Assembly: GCF_027595985.1 (NCBI RefSeq)
Contig: NC_073303.1
Location: 331,308,179-331,372,178 of the forward strand
Length of the DNA: 64,000 nucleotides
Direction: 5' to 3'
From: Sorex araneus
Lineage: Eukaryota; Chordata; Mammalia; Eulipotyphla; Soricidae
Shown: one piece after another, positions 31,930-42,883 of the stretch
Layout: every line of letters begins with the position of its first letter
How positions within the stretch are numbered: position 1 is the first letter of the stretch
Program-made: the position numbers and the translations under genes
Notes under the pieces: generated by a model
The model's database searches: none
The model's input: the letters and a program-made list of their open reading frames with translations, nothing else
Told to the model about the DNA's origin: nothing

Positions 31930-33615
31930 GTATTCAAATGTCTATTGTAAAACAATGGTCAAAAAGAGATGGAGATAGAAATCGTGAAGAAAAGAGGTGC
32001 TGCCTGTGACTGATTAGCCAGAAGATTACATAATAAACAAGGAGAAAAGGAAATATCTTGGTGAAGCCAAGACATCTGCTCCCAAACCTAATTTTGTTGA
32101 ATAGTTTGATTAAAGGGAAAGGAATTTTCATCTAAATTAATGAATGGCATTTGCATTTTAATGGAACTTTTTGGAAGGTGCAGTTACAAAATATTTCAAT
32201 TTTCCTACGGGAAAAAAAAAGAACTCTCAATTCATTGTATAATTCTGAAGTAAATAAAACTCAGAACTCATTCTCAGAATACTAAACAATATAAACCTAT
32301 TGAACTAATCAATTCAATTACTAAGTAAATATTTTTAAATGCTAGATTCTTGACAACCTAAATTGTTTCACTTTAACTGAAGGAGGGAAAGTAGATCCTG
32401 ATTTACAAACAATCAGGCAATTTAAATATCTTCAACTGAAACTCATTTTTATGCCAAATGGTCATTTATTGGAAAACTTTTGTCCCCATGCCCCAAATTT
32501 ATTCTAAGAGCCAGAGAGCTGAATTTGCTTATGGACTTGCATGTTTCTACCAAACATTGATGATCTACAATTGCATATCTGTCACTTTAATTTAAGGAAT
32601 GTCACAAAAAAGAGAATTTTCTTTTGCCTACATACATTTACATTTACTTCATTGAAAAAATAAAGGTACTGTGTTAATCTGAAAGTTAAAACTACTTCTT
32701 GCATGTTCATCAATGGTCAACAAGTCCTGTTAATGACTAATTTTCATCACAGACAATAATTTAGTAAAAGCTATATTTCCATAAATTGTTAAGTTTGAAA
32801 ACCAGTGCAATGCATCATCTATGGGGTTTTTATTGCACAGAAGGGAAGAGATACAATAAAATAATATATATATGTATATCCCTTTCCTATATATGTTCAA
32901 ACAATTCATACACAAGTCAAACACTTCTTTGCAGTTTTCTCAGTGAATTGGATGCAAACTCATGGCAACTAAAGCAAATAGAGATCTACATATATCATAT
33001 TATTACATTAAAGTAAATATGATTTTAAGATTGATAGAAGATAATCTAAATTCTTTGGATATTTTCTATGGTCACTACCAGCCTTATCTTGAAATTGTAA
33101 TGACTATTCAAATATATACACAGAGAAAGAAAAGTCTACTTGTATTGATATGGAGGCCAGAGATTTACTGCTTCTGAAGGAACAAATCCTGAAAAGTAAA
33201 TATTTGTCTCCTTTTTTCTGCATTTGAAAACAAAAATGCAGATGATTCTCTAGTAAGTGGAACTATAAGCTCTGGAAGGGAGCAAAGATAAACCCTTAAG
33301 TTGGACAATTCATTAGGTACCACAGGTAGCCTTCTTACACACAACATTTGAATTCCTTATTTATTTTTCTGAAGATTTGAAGCCAATAGATTAACATTTC
33401 AGTTCAACTAGCAAACCATTATTTCTTATAAATATAAATGCAAGAAACCAAAACAAATCTAGCTGAAGAGTTAAACACAATACTGAAATGTTGTTTCTGC
33501 CAGAAGTGATATTTACACAAGATGTATTTCACAACTGAATCTCTATTAATGCAAAAGCATACACCATTTACAAGAACAAAAAAACCTATAGTGGCAAAAT
33601 ACAGATTGCCTACAC
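31930..33615. other. AT-rich single-copy stretch
   Basis: No recognisable repeat, exon or RNA gene. Confidence 0.5.
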
Positions 33616-33619
33616 TCAA

Positions 33620-33800
33620 TGATTGATAATGGTTGCCTAGGAAGTGAGGTGGAATGGGAAGTATTGTGGATATCAGGGGGATGACTGTTACAGAGTAGGA
33701 GTTTATGTTGGGGGTGGGTTGATGAAAATGTTGTAAAATGATTTGTGGGATGTTTACACAACTCTAGTGAATATACTATAAAACATTGACTCATATGCTT
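33620..33800 (+). mobile_element. Ancient L1 3' end
   Basis: The run gggttgatgaaaatgttgta, then ttacacaactctagtgaata and tactataaaacattgac has the look of the 3' end of an old mammalian L1 (gttgatgaaaatgttct... tgaatatactaaaaacca). Recognised from memory. Confidence 0.6.
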
Positions 33801-33871
33801 TAATTGAGAAGTCTTATATGTGAGTTATGTTTTATTAACAATGATACTTAAAATGTTTTCATAAACAATTC

Positions 33872-34060
33872 TTTTTTGTATTGGGGTCACATCTGGTGGT
33901 GGTCAGCTTATTCCTGGCTCAGTGCTCAGGAGTCACTCCTGAAAATACTCAAGAGATCATATTTCATATCTGTCTCATACATGTTCCAGGGATGGAACAG
34001 GGGCCAGTCACATGCAAGAAAACTGCCGATCCCTCTTCATCTTTCTTGGGGCCTCACAGA
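33872..34060 (-). mobile_element. Old A-tailed tRNA SINE
   Basis: The run ggctcagtgctcaggagtca and gtcacatgcaagaaaactgc match the reversed body and head. The middle has extra sequence (tcatatctgtctcatac). Confidence 0.7.
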
Positions 34061-34770
34061 CTTTTCCTATATAATGTTATTAACATCAATAGTTATAATT
34101 TTTACAAATACTATTTTTGTCTCTCAATGCTATTTCTTGTTTTATTTCATATTCATTTTTTTCTCACTTTATCTTCAGACAAAATGTTCCCATCACTGTA
34201 ATTGCCTTCTATGTGTTCTATTATAAATGGCAATAATATTCTTTCAGTATTTTTGAGCCCTCAATAGATGGATAGAGGAATGATAGGTATAAAGATGAAT
34301 GATAGATATTAAGATAAAAACAGATAATGAAATAATTTTTAACAAATCAATGTTTGTGTTTACCACATGGAATTTATACTAATATCCTATTATATTTTAT
34401 TCAATTCTAGTATGTTTTATTTCATTCTGAAATGATTTTCATGTCCCATTAAGATAATTTCATGATCAATCCCCATGAACAGCAATCTGCAAATTCAGAA
34501 ATACTGATCAAGATAAATGACTCCTATATTACACATTTAAATATTACCCATTATGTCAATTTGCAGTAGTTAATATTCTCATCTTGAATTATAACAATAG
34601 TATACTGAAGTCAATATTTATATTCATTCACTTCTTTGGGTATTTTTAAGTTCTACTATTCTTTCTTAGGACTCATACACTGGGAAGGAATTTTTATGCA
34701 AGGAAAATACTACAATTTTCAGAAAAGAGTTGCTTACTCTAAAATGAGCTTAGTTTTAAGTGCCCTGATA
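34061..34770. other. AT-rich single-copy stretch
   Basis: Nothing recognised. Confidence 0.5.
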
Positions 34771-34772
34771 GA

Positions 34773-34862
34773 TTACCAAATATATATATATGTGTATATA
34801 TATTTGGTAATATATATGTATATGTGTGTGTGTGTATATATATACATATATATATACACTCG
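34773..34862. repeat. (TA)/(TG) microsatellite with a perfect palindrome
   Basis: Begins with a perfect 16-bp inverted repeat, ttaccaaatatatata (34,773-34,788) and tatatatatttggtaa (34,795-34,810), with a 6-bp spacer. Mixed ta and tg repeats follow up to about 34,862. Confidence 0.9.
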
Positions 34863-35632
34863 CACACCTGTATGTGTCCAGAGACATAGCAGCAAGTCCT
34901 GGAAGGCATCACACATGGGAGATCCCTCCAGTCTCCATACTAAGCCACTTTCAATGGGTTCAATGGGGCACCCTGAGATGGAGCAGGTGCACTCTCCCCA
35001 CCTACTCCAGATAGAATCCCAGTGACCAAGAACTTCCACAAGCAAGGCCCAGGTATGTGGGTTCCAGGACTAAATCTATAAGCCACATGGTGGCAGAGGT
35101 GCTGGCCTATCCCTCTCTGGCTCTCCATCTACTCCGTGGCCTGGCTGTCATGCCCACAAGCTTCCTCCAGGCACCATCTTAGCACACCAACAACCCTGGT
35201 CCAGAGACTCCCAATTGATTCCCCAAATGGATTAATTAGTGTCCTACAGAGATTTCTTTGGATCCCGACCATTTACAATGTAGGATTCCAGAAGCACGTG
35301 GCTATACGAACTCTCATGATATTTAAAATGAGCAATGTAAAATAAAATATCTACTCTCTGCCCCTGGCAGGCAGGCTTGAATGGTGGTGGGAAGATTTGA
35401 GCAAAACCTAATACCCAAAAAGCAGAGAGAAAGCATTGGGCAAATTGTGTGCCATAGAGGCAGGGTGAGGACTGGAATGAAGCAGGGTGGTGGGGAGGGG
35501 GATACTGGGACACTGGTGGTAGAAAATGTGCACTGGTGGAGGGATGGATGTTCCATCATTATATGGCTGAATCTCAAACATGAAATTTTTGTAACTGTAT
35601 CTCAAGGTGATTGAATAAAATTCTTAAAAAAC
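34863..35632 (+). mobile_element. Non-autonomous L1-like element (GC-rich start, L1 3' UTR end)
   Basis: The last 230 bp are an L1 3' UTR: ggggagggggatactgggac, actggtggagggatggatgt, tgaataaaattcttaaaaaa. The GC-rich first part contains aggcccaggtatgtgggttc, a phrase also found, reversed, in the 31 and 58 kb modules (ggagcccaggtatgtggg). ORF1 and ORF2 are absent. The 5' limit is uncertain. Confidence 0.5.
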
Positions 35633-35640
35633 TTGCTATC

Positions 35641-35847
35641 AAAATATGTAAAAAGAGGGGCTGGAGCGATAGCATAGCGGGTAGGGCGTTTGCCTTGCAC
35701 GCGGCCAACCCAGGTTCGAATCCCAGCATCCCATATGGTCCCCTGAGCATCGTCAGGAGTAATTCCTGAGTGTAGAACCAGGAGTAACCCCTGTGCATCG
35801 CCGGGTGTGACCCAAAAAGCAAAAAAAAAAAAAAATATGTAAAAAGA
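35641..35847 (+). mobile_element. A-tailed tRNA SINE, youngest-looking copy
   Basis: A perfect 16-bp duplication aaaatatgtaaaaaga (35,641-35,656 and 35,832-35,847). The body has ggggctggagcgatagcata, box A tagcatagcgggtag, box B ggttcgaatcc, catatggtcccctgagcatc, gtgcatcgccgggtgtgacc and an uninterrupted A tail. It is the best copy for deriving a consensus. The head resembles a tRNA-Ala-type gene (anticodon loop cttgcac). Confidence 0.95.
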
Positions 35848-36976
35848 AAAAGAGACGTGGACACAAATAGCACCTTTCCTATAATTTTATTTATTGCATC
35901 CCATGCATGTATATCACATGTAACTTATAATTGAATAAGTCATGCCAAGTAATATACAGGATATGCAAACAACATGATCTCCCATATTTTTATATTTACT
36001 GATGGTGATTATGATGGTGATGATAACGGTAACAATGACGTCTATTATAAAATAATATATCCAGCTTTAGATATAGACTGTGCATGAGAAAGGAGTGATA
36101 AGAGGTAGGTATACAGTCTGTCATTTGCTTTCCAATTTAACAGATACATAGAACAATATTGGACATAAGTATTTATGTTTATTCTACATATGGCAATTCT
36201 ATCTATTTATACTGAAAATATCAATTTAAAGAAACTGCTGGATGATTGTGTGAGAGAGTAAAAAGATATAGATAGTAGCAAACATAATCATAATATTTTT
36301 ATGCAAGATAAATCTCATTGTGTAAGTTAACTGTAATTTTCTATTTCAGAAATAATTCCAAAAAGGTTGTTCAAGCAGAACTATTAAGTAAAAACAATGC
36401 TAGACACAGGTTTTTAGAGAAATGCCATTTATTTAAATACTAGCATTGATCTCAGTAACTCTTATTTTTCTGAAAACACTGACTTCATAATTATAATTTG
36501 TATCACATTTTATATCTAGATATAGCCTCTCATATTTTTTTCTAACAAAATTTTGTCTCAGCAGATTACTTTTTAAGTATTTCTGTGCCTCCTAAGTCTC
36601 TCAAATGCTTTGGGAAAGGTCAACAATATCCAATATTCATTAACATCCTTGGATTAACTCTAAAACCTACATGAAACCAATGAGGCCTGGACTCATACAG
36701 GACATTGTGAGATCAGACTATAGTAAACAACAGAAGCATGCCTCCTTAAAATGTTAAAGTATCTATAACACCAAAGACATCTAGGGTTCTGTAAGGTAAC
36801 TGACAAATGGATTTTCAAGGACCCATCCAAAAAGCTTGCCTAATTTCACTATATTAGTGAGAGCCATAAATGCTACCAGAATGTAGAGAAGGGAAAGTTT
36901 GGTGATAGTTAAGGAAGACCTTATGTAACAGAGAAGGATTACTTTAGAGACTGCATTATTTATGAATAGAATGAAA
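35848..36976. other. AT-rich single-copy stretch
   Basis: Nothing recognised beyond a small imperfect gatggtgat repeat near 36,000. Confidence 0.5.
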
Positions 36977-39900
36977 AATAATTATATCACTTGTATCACT
37001 TTCATCACTTGTCATCCCGTTGATCTTCAATTTGCTCAAGCAGGCACAAGTAATGTCTCCTGTCATCCCTGTCATGTGCTAGTGTATCCCAGTGGTATCT
37101 GCTCACCACTGGTATCTGCTCCAGGAACATGAAGAGCCTCAAACCGTTAATTCAGGGTTTTGATGAAGCAGTCTTACCATCTCGTAGTTGGGCAGCCACG
37201 CAGTCTTTTGACGTCCTGTGGAATCCAGTTGGTAACAGCTCTAGTCCAGCAGTCATCTCTAAATCGCGTTACATGTCCGGCCCATCTGATTTTCGACGCC
37301 TTGGCAAAAGAGACAGCGTCCCTGATTCTTGATCATTGACAGAGGTCGGAACTCCAGATTCCTTCTCTCACTTGAGTAAAATGTGATATTCCAAGCATAG
37401 CCCTTTTGATTCCTCTTTGTGATACCCTAATAGCATTCTCGTCCTGTTTTCTGGGCCCAGGTCTCTGAGGCATATGTTAGTGCAGGAAGAACAGTGAAGT
37501 TGAAAAGATGTACCCAGAGCTGGAGGTTGTTTGTCCTCTTCACCACTTCTTCGATGCTCGTGAAGGCATTCCACACCGCTCTCTTCCTCCTGTGCAGTTC
37601 TGGCACCAAATCGTTCCTCATGTTGAGTTCTTGACCTAGGTACACATAGCTGCTGCATTTGGAGATGTTCGTTCCATTGAGAGCAAATGGAACATCAGGG
37701 ACTAGTTCATTTTTCATGAGCACTGTCTTTATGAGATTCAGCTGCAGTTCGATCTTTTGACACTTGTGGTCAAAGTCGGCCAGCATTTGTGCCACTTGCC
37801 TAATGTTTGGCGTTATTAGAACAATGTGATCAGTGAAGCAGAGATGGTGTAGTTGCCGACCATCTATCTTCACTCCCATACCTTCCCATTCCAGTCGGCC
37901 CATGACATTCTCAAGGGTGGCACTGAAGAATTTTGGTGAAATGGTATCGCCCAGCTGAACCCCTCTCTTTACATTGATGATCACTTCCTGTAGAATGGTG
38001 AGATCCTGGTGGTGAATCCGCAATACAGCTCTCAGCGGACCTTGATGTACTGAGTTTGAACGCCTGTTTGGCTAGGGTTTTGATGACAGTGCAGTCACCA
38101 CAGAATCAAAGGCCTTCTTAAAACCAGTGAATGGTAGACAGAGCGACATCTTGAACTCTTGCAAAAATTCAATGAGCTTGGTCACCATGTGGATATGGTC
38201 GAGCATGCTGAATTCTCTTTGGAATCCGGCTTGCTCACATGGTTGTCCTTTGTCTAGTGTTCTGTCTATTCTATTCAGGGTGACACGAGTGAACAACTTG
38301 TAGATGACGGACAACAGGCAGATTGGCCGATAGTTGCCAATGTCGTTCCTTTTTGTACAACAGAAAGGTCCTGCTGGTTTTCTACTGGGCTGGAACCTTG
38401 CATTCAGACAGGTAGCATGTGAAGAGTCAAGCCAGTGTATTGAAGAGTACTGGCAGAAGATTCTTCAGGTGTTTGGGTCTGACCTTGTCTGGACTGGGTG
38501 CTGCACGCGTCTTTACTGACAAAATGGCATATCAGATTTTGGAAGGGAGAACTTTGGGAATAACATATCCATCCTGCAGAATTTGATGTCTGGGCAGGTG
38601 GACATGGCTATCGAAGATATCCAAGTAGAAGTTGTGAATAATCCTTTCCATTGCCCTTCTGAAAGATGTGATAGATCCATCAGGATGTTTAAGGGCAGTC
38701 ATCTTGGTCTTGTAGTTGGCGAAGGACAGGCAGGTGTTTTGAATACTTTTCCCGGCTTTTGCCACATCGACCAACATTGCTACTCTTCTCTCTTTGAGGT
38801 CTTCCTTTATTGCTTCTCTACACAGCTCTGTGAGCTCCAACGATAGCTCATCATTGTCTGAAGCTCGTGCCAAACCACGTTGGTGAATAAGCTCGAGAAT
38901 TTCTGGACAGGAATCTGTTTGTGCATTCCCACTCTAGGCATTCCTCACACGGTCATGGAGGTGCTGAACCAGTCGATCAAATTCCTCATCGATGTTGTCA
39001 ATGACGGCATCTTCTCATATTGCCCCAACAGTGCCAAAGAGCTCCCAGTTGGCGGTCATTCTGGGAGTTCTCTCCTTAAACTTCAACTTTGCAGTCCTTT
39101 CTCCCCATTCTGTGAAGTAGAATTTTGCATGAAGGAGACAGTGGTCCTATCTCGTTTGGAATTGGGGGACAACAGTGACATCAGTCAGGCGAAACCATCG
39201 ATTGAATATAATATGGTCAATTTCGTTGTGGAACTGTCCACTGGGAGACTCCCATGTCCAACGTTTATATTTGGCCTTCTGGAACTGTGAGTTACCGTGG
39301 ATGGTCTTGGTCAACATGATGAACTCAGTCTCTCACCCTGTTCATTCCATTCTAGGCCACGGGTGCGGATGTGGAGTTTTTTGGGCAACCTTCTCGGTCC
39401 TATCTTGGCATTGAAATCACCAAAAATGATCTTGTAGAAGGTGTGGTCTTTATAGAACTTCTCCAGCTCCATGTAGAACCTCTCAATTTCTTCTTCATCG
39501 TATTTGGATATTGATGCATAGAAGACAAAGCAGTGAGCCCCATCTATTCAAGCGTAATCATCCATTTTGGGTTGTTAGGCATTCAAATGAATCAATGCTC
39601 ATGGCCAAGTTTGTGTTGACAAGGACACCAATACCACTGATGCCTTTATTGTCACATGTTCCGAGGAACAGTTCTTCTCCAGTGTTGAAAATGGCATGAT
39701 GTGATCGATGCCTTATCATCTCTGTCAGACCAATGATTTCATACTTGATGTTCTGCACTTGCACCATCAGGTTCTCAATGGATGCTTAGATGCCAGCATA
39801 CATGCATTAAATGTACAGTCATTTTAGTCTTTCTTCATTTTGGCAGTCTAGTTCATTCCTGCGATTTTATCAGCCTCTCCTTGCTCATCCTTCTTAACGC

Positions 39901-40069
39901 TGCTGTATTGGGGGCCATTTCAGTGTCAGGGGAATGAGGCCCATTGTTGTTACTGTTTTTTGCGTATTGAATATGCCACGGGTAGCCTCCTAGGCTCTGG
40001 TGTGTGCGTGGGATAATTATGAAATATAAAAATAATTATATAAAAATAATAAAATAATAATTATATCAC
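36977..40069 (-). mobile_element. RTE-clade LINE, copy 2, nearly complete but dead
   Basis: Flanked by 14-bp direct repeats aataattatatcac (36,977-36,990 and 40,056-40,069). On the minus strand the conserved 5' end starts near 40,013 (cagagcctaggaggctaccc), and the 3' end has gacaagtgatgaaagtgata repeats overlapping the duplication. About 42 bp of AT-rich filler lies between the conserved 5' end and the distal target repeat. Same architecture as copy 1: one ORF with endonuclease and reverse transcriptase. Confidence 0.85.
37000..39888 (-). pseudogene. Broken RTE endonuclease-reverse transcriptase ORF
   Basis: The start codon is probably at 39,888-39,886 (MSKERLIKSQ follows), upstream of the start usable in copy 1. 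Endonuclease remnants occupy about 39,780-38,900 and a linker about 38,880-38,530. The reverse transcriptase lies at about 38,500-37,430, with open frames 38,314-38,072 and 38,023-37,427. Both catalytic motifs are mutated: motif A reads FTGFKKAFDSV where copy 1 has FIDLKKAF (aspartate to glycine), and motif C reads FTDHIVL where copy 1 has FADDIVL. Several CGA-to-TGA type stops suggest decay of methylated CpG. The C-terminal region lies between 37,430 and 37,000. It is a dead retrotransposon gene. Confidence 0.85.
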
Positions 40070-41770
40070 AAGGATATATATTAGGAAGCTGTGGGTTATA
40101 GTAAAATTAGTCTAAAATGTTAACTTAAAATGTTGAATAGTCTTTTATTTATGTCAGCTTCAATAAGTTAATATGTCTTGGTCAACTGTAGTCTCAACTC
40201 TAGAATCAATATGAAACTCTGACAATGTTTGGCAATTAGTAGATAAGAAATACCTGCTCATTGCATTTATGTTAGAGAAGATTTTATAAAATTCTAAGGG
40301 CATGTACAAAGTTTTCTAATTTTATGATGTTATGATAATAAATACTTTTGTTTGTATTTCAGCGTAATCAATAATCCCACTTATGTAACACATAATGCCT
40401 TGATAAGAATGAAAGCATTTTAAATTTCCAAATACCACAGACAGATTCATGTGAAGTGACATGTGGCAAAATAACATAGTATTCTTTTATTCCTTTTTAT
40501 TTATGACATCCTTTTATCTGTAGGAAAGATTCATGTTGGCATAATAAAATTATCAGGCTTTTGCTATATAAAGGCAACTGATCTTAAAATGGAGATGGCC
40601 ATTTTGTAGAATATTACGATTCGTAACATACAGGAATTGATTTGAAGGTCAAAGCGAAATGCAGGGATTAGAAGCATTCAAGGAGGGAGAAAATTCAAGG
40701 TGAAGAGACTTGGAAATCTGACTGAACTGACAAGAAGACCATTTGAAAGATGAGTAAAGAAAGCTTAATAAAGAACAATGAACTACTGATCTGAGGACTT
40801 GGAAATTGGCCTGGTTACCAGAAATAATATGGAGGACTCAGTAGTAGAAAATTTAATCTACATACTTTCCAGTACTAAAATTAAGGGGAAGGTTTCCTGG
40901 AAACACAGTCATGAGTTAAATGGAAATGGTGTAAATTACTCAGTTTGGAATTCTCATACTATTGCTACCCTTCCTGTCCCTTTAATATCCTGTCACAATC
41001 TCAGTATATTTTGATGAATTCTGCCACTTAAAGTATTAAGTAACAAAAATCCAATTGCATTAATTTCCAAAATCGAGTTGGCTTTTTCTAGAAAGTAATA
41101 AGGGATCATAAGAAATCATATAAAATGAAACTTTTGTACTTATACAACATTAGCAGCAAAGAAAAGACAATCCTACAGGCGAACATTTACCATTAGGGGA
41201 ACACAAAGAGGTTTTAATTATAGTTTACTTAAGGAAAGCTGAAAAATGTTGGCTGATTTGAAATTCCACTGTTGGAAGAGGGTGAAATTGAAATTTAGAT
41301 ATTAACTCTTGTTGATGCCTCACATCCATGACTATTTGGAGTCTATTGCTTCTTTTTATTTTAATAAAATAAGAAATACACCTCTTATAATCTATATTTA
41401 AACAAAATTTGTATTGATATTGAATTCTAAGATTCTGCCTCAAAGGACAGTACAGTTTTCCTAGCATTCTCAATGTGCCTTCTCTAGATTTGTTCATCTT
41501 CCTTTATTCCCTGAATATGGCAAGACAAAGCTTCCTGAAAAAACCTTTCAATAAACTTGTGTCTGAAAGTTTCCATTGATTTCACACACATTTGCTGAAT
41601 GCTCACTATCTGCCAACTAAGGGCAGTGAACAAAATGGAAAAAAAAATACAAAAAACAAAAAGCCTCCTATGCTTTCAAAGCATTAGCAATACAATGCTA
41701 ATGTATTGCATTAGCATTACAACGTTAGTGCTAACTAATAATTAATGCTAATTAATACAATGTTAATGCT
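40070..41770. other. AT-rich stretch, mostly single copy
   Basis: Nothing clearly recognised. Near 41,590-41,625, tttgctgaatgctcactatc could be a worn MIR/L2 piece. A cluster of overlapping inverted repeats built on gcattagc lies at 41,681-41,718. Confidence 0.45.
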
Positions 41771-41776
41771 TCTTTG

Positions 41777-42130
41777 TTTTGGGGCCACATTCAGCACTTC
41801 TCAGGGGATACTCCTGGCTCTGTACTTAAGAATTACTTCTGGGGCTGGCGTGATAGCACAGCAGCACAGCGGATAGGACATTTGCCTTGCACACGGCTGA
41901 CCCGGGTTCAATTCCCAGCATCTCATATGGTCCCCAGAGCACCACCAAGAATAATTCCTGAGTGTATGAGCCAGAAATAACCCCTGTGCATCGCCGGGTG
42001 TGACCCCAAAAAAAGCAAAAAAACAAAAAAGTTTTTTTTGTCAGTGCTTGGGGGATGATATGGGATGCTGGGAATCAGACCCAGGTTGGGGGCATGCAAG
42101 GCAAGTGCCCTACATGCTACACATCTCTTA
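41777..42130 (-). mobile_element. A-tailed SINE split by a second SINE
   Basis: Outer element, part 1 is 41,777-41,840 (ggggccacattcagcacttc, ggctctgtacttaagaatta). Part 2 is 42,030-42,130 (cagtgcttgggggatgatat, ggaatcagacccaggttggg). Together they give a complete reversed SINE once the inner element is removed. Confidence 0.8.
41841..42029 (+). mobile_element. A-tailed tRNA SINE nested in an older SINE
   Basis: The head ggggctggcgtgatagcaca has an extra gcagcacag repeat in box A; box B ggttcaattcc; end gtgcatcgccgggtgtgacc and an A-rich tail. It is closer to consensus than its host, as expected of the younger insertion. Confidence 0.9.
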
Positions 42131-42388
42131 AACCCAAAATTTGTATATCAAATATAGGGACAAAGTGATAAAACTTTAACAATAAAAAGTATTTTGAAAA
42201 CTGAGAGGAAATTGTATTAAAATCTGAATGCTTTCAAAAGGTTTCATGACATTTAATCAGTAGCATATATTAGTCAATAAAATAACAGTAAAAGTAAAAC
42301 AACAATTAAAACAGTAAAAGAGTTCCAAATTGATATGCAATTGGCCTGTTCATTAAAGAAATTGGGAATGAGTTTTGTGCCAGTTTTA

Positions 42389-42883
42389 TTTTTTTTTTAC
42401 ATTCTTTTTTTATTTTATTTTTTTTCTCCTTTATTTATTTTTAATTAGTGAATCACCGTGAGGGTACAGTTACAGATTTACTCATCTTTGTGCTCATGTT
42501 TCCCTCATACAAAGTTCGAGAACCCATCCCTTCACCAGTGCCCATTCTCCACCACCAGTAAACCCAGCATCCCTCCTAACCTCCCCAATCCCATCTCCCC
42601 CCACCCCACCCTGCAAATGTGGCAGGGTATTCCCTTTTATTCTCTCTCTCTAATTAGGTGTTGTGGTTCGCAGTAAAGGTGTTGAGTGACCACTGTGTTC
42701 AGTCTCTAGTCTACATTCAGCCCGCATCACCCTTCTCCCCGCATGGCCTCCTACCACATTATACTTGATGATCCCTTCTCTGAGTTGCCCTCTCCCCAGA
42801 ATGTGAGGCCAGCCTCCAAGCCGTGGAGTCAGCTTCCTACTTATTTCTACTAGTCTTGGGTGTTAGTCTCCTACTCTGTTATT
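42389..42883 (-). other. L1 3' UTR and A tail
   Basis: Purine-rich on the element strand, with a short ga tract (about 42,640-42,652) where the 27.95 kb copy has 46 GA units. Ends in a mixed A-rich tail interrupted by other bases. Confidence 0.85.

Noticed and set aside
35657-35730. Functional tRNA gene
   Set aside because: Box A and box B are present, but the acceptor stem does not pair and the sequence continues into a SINE body repeated many times here.
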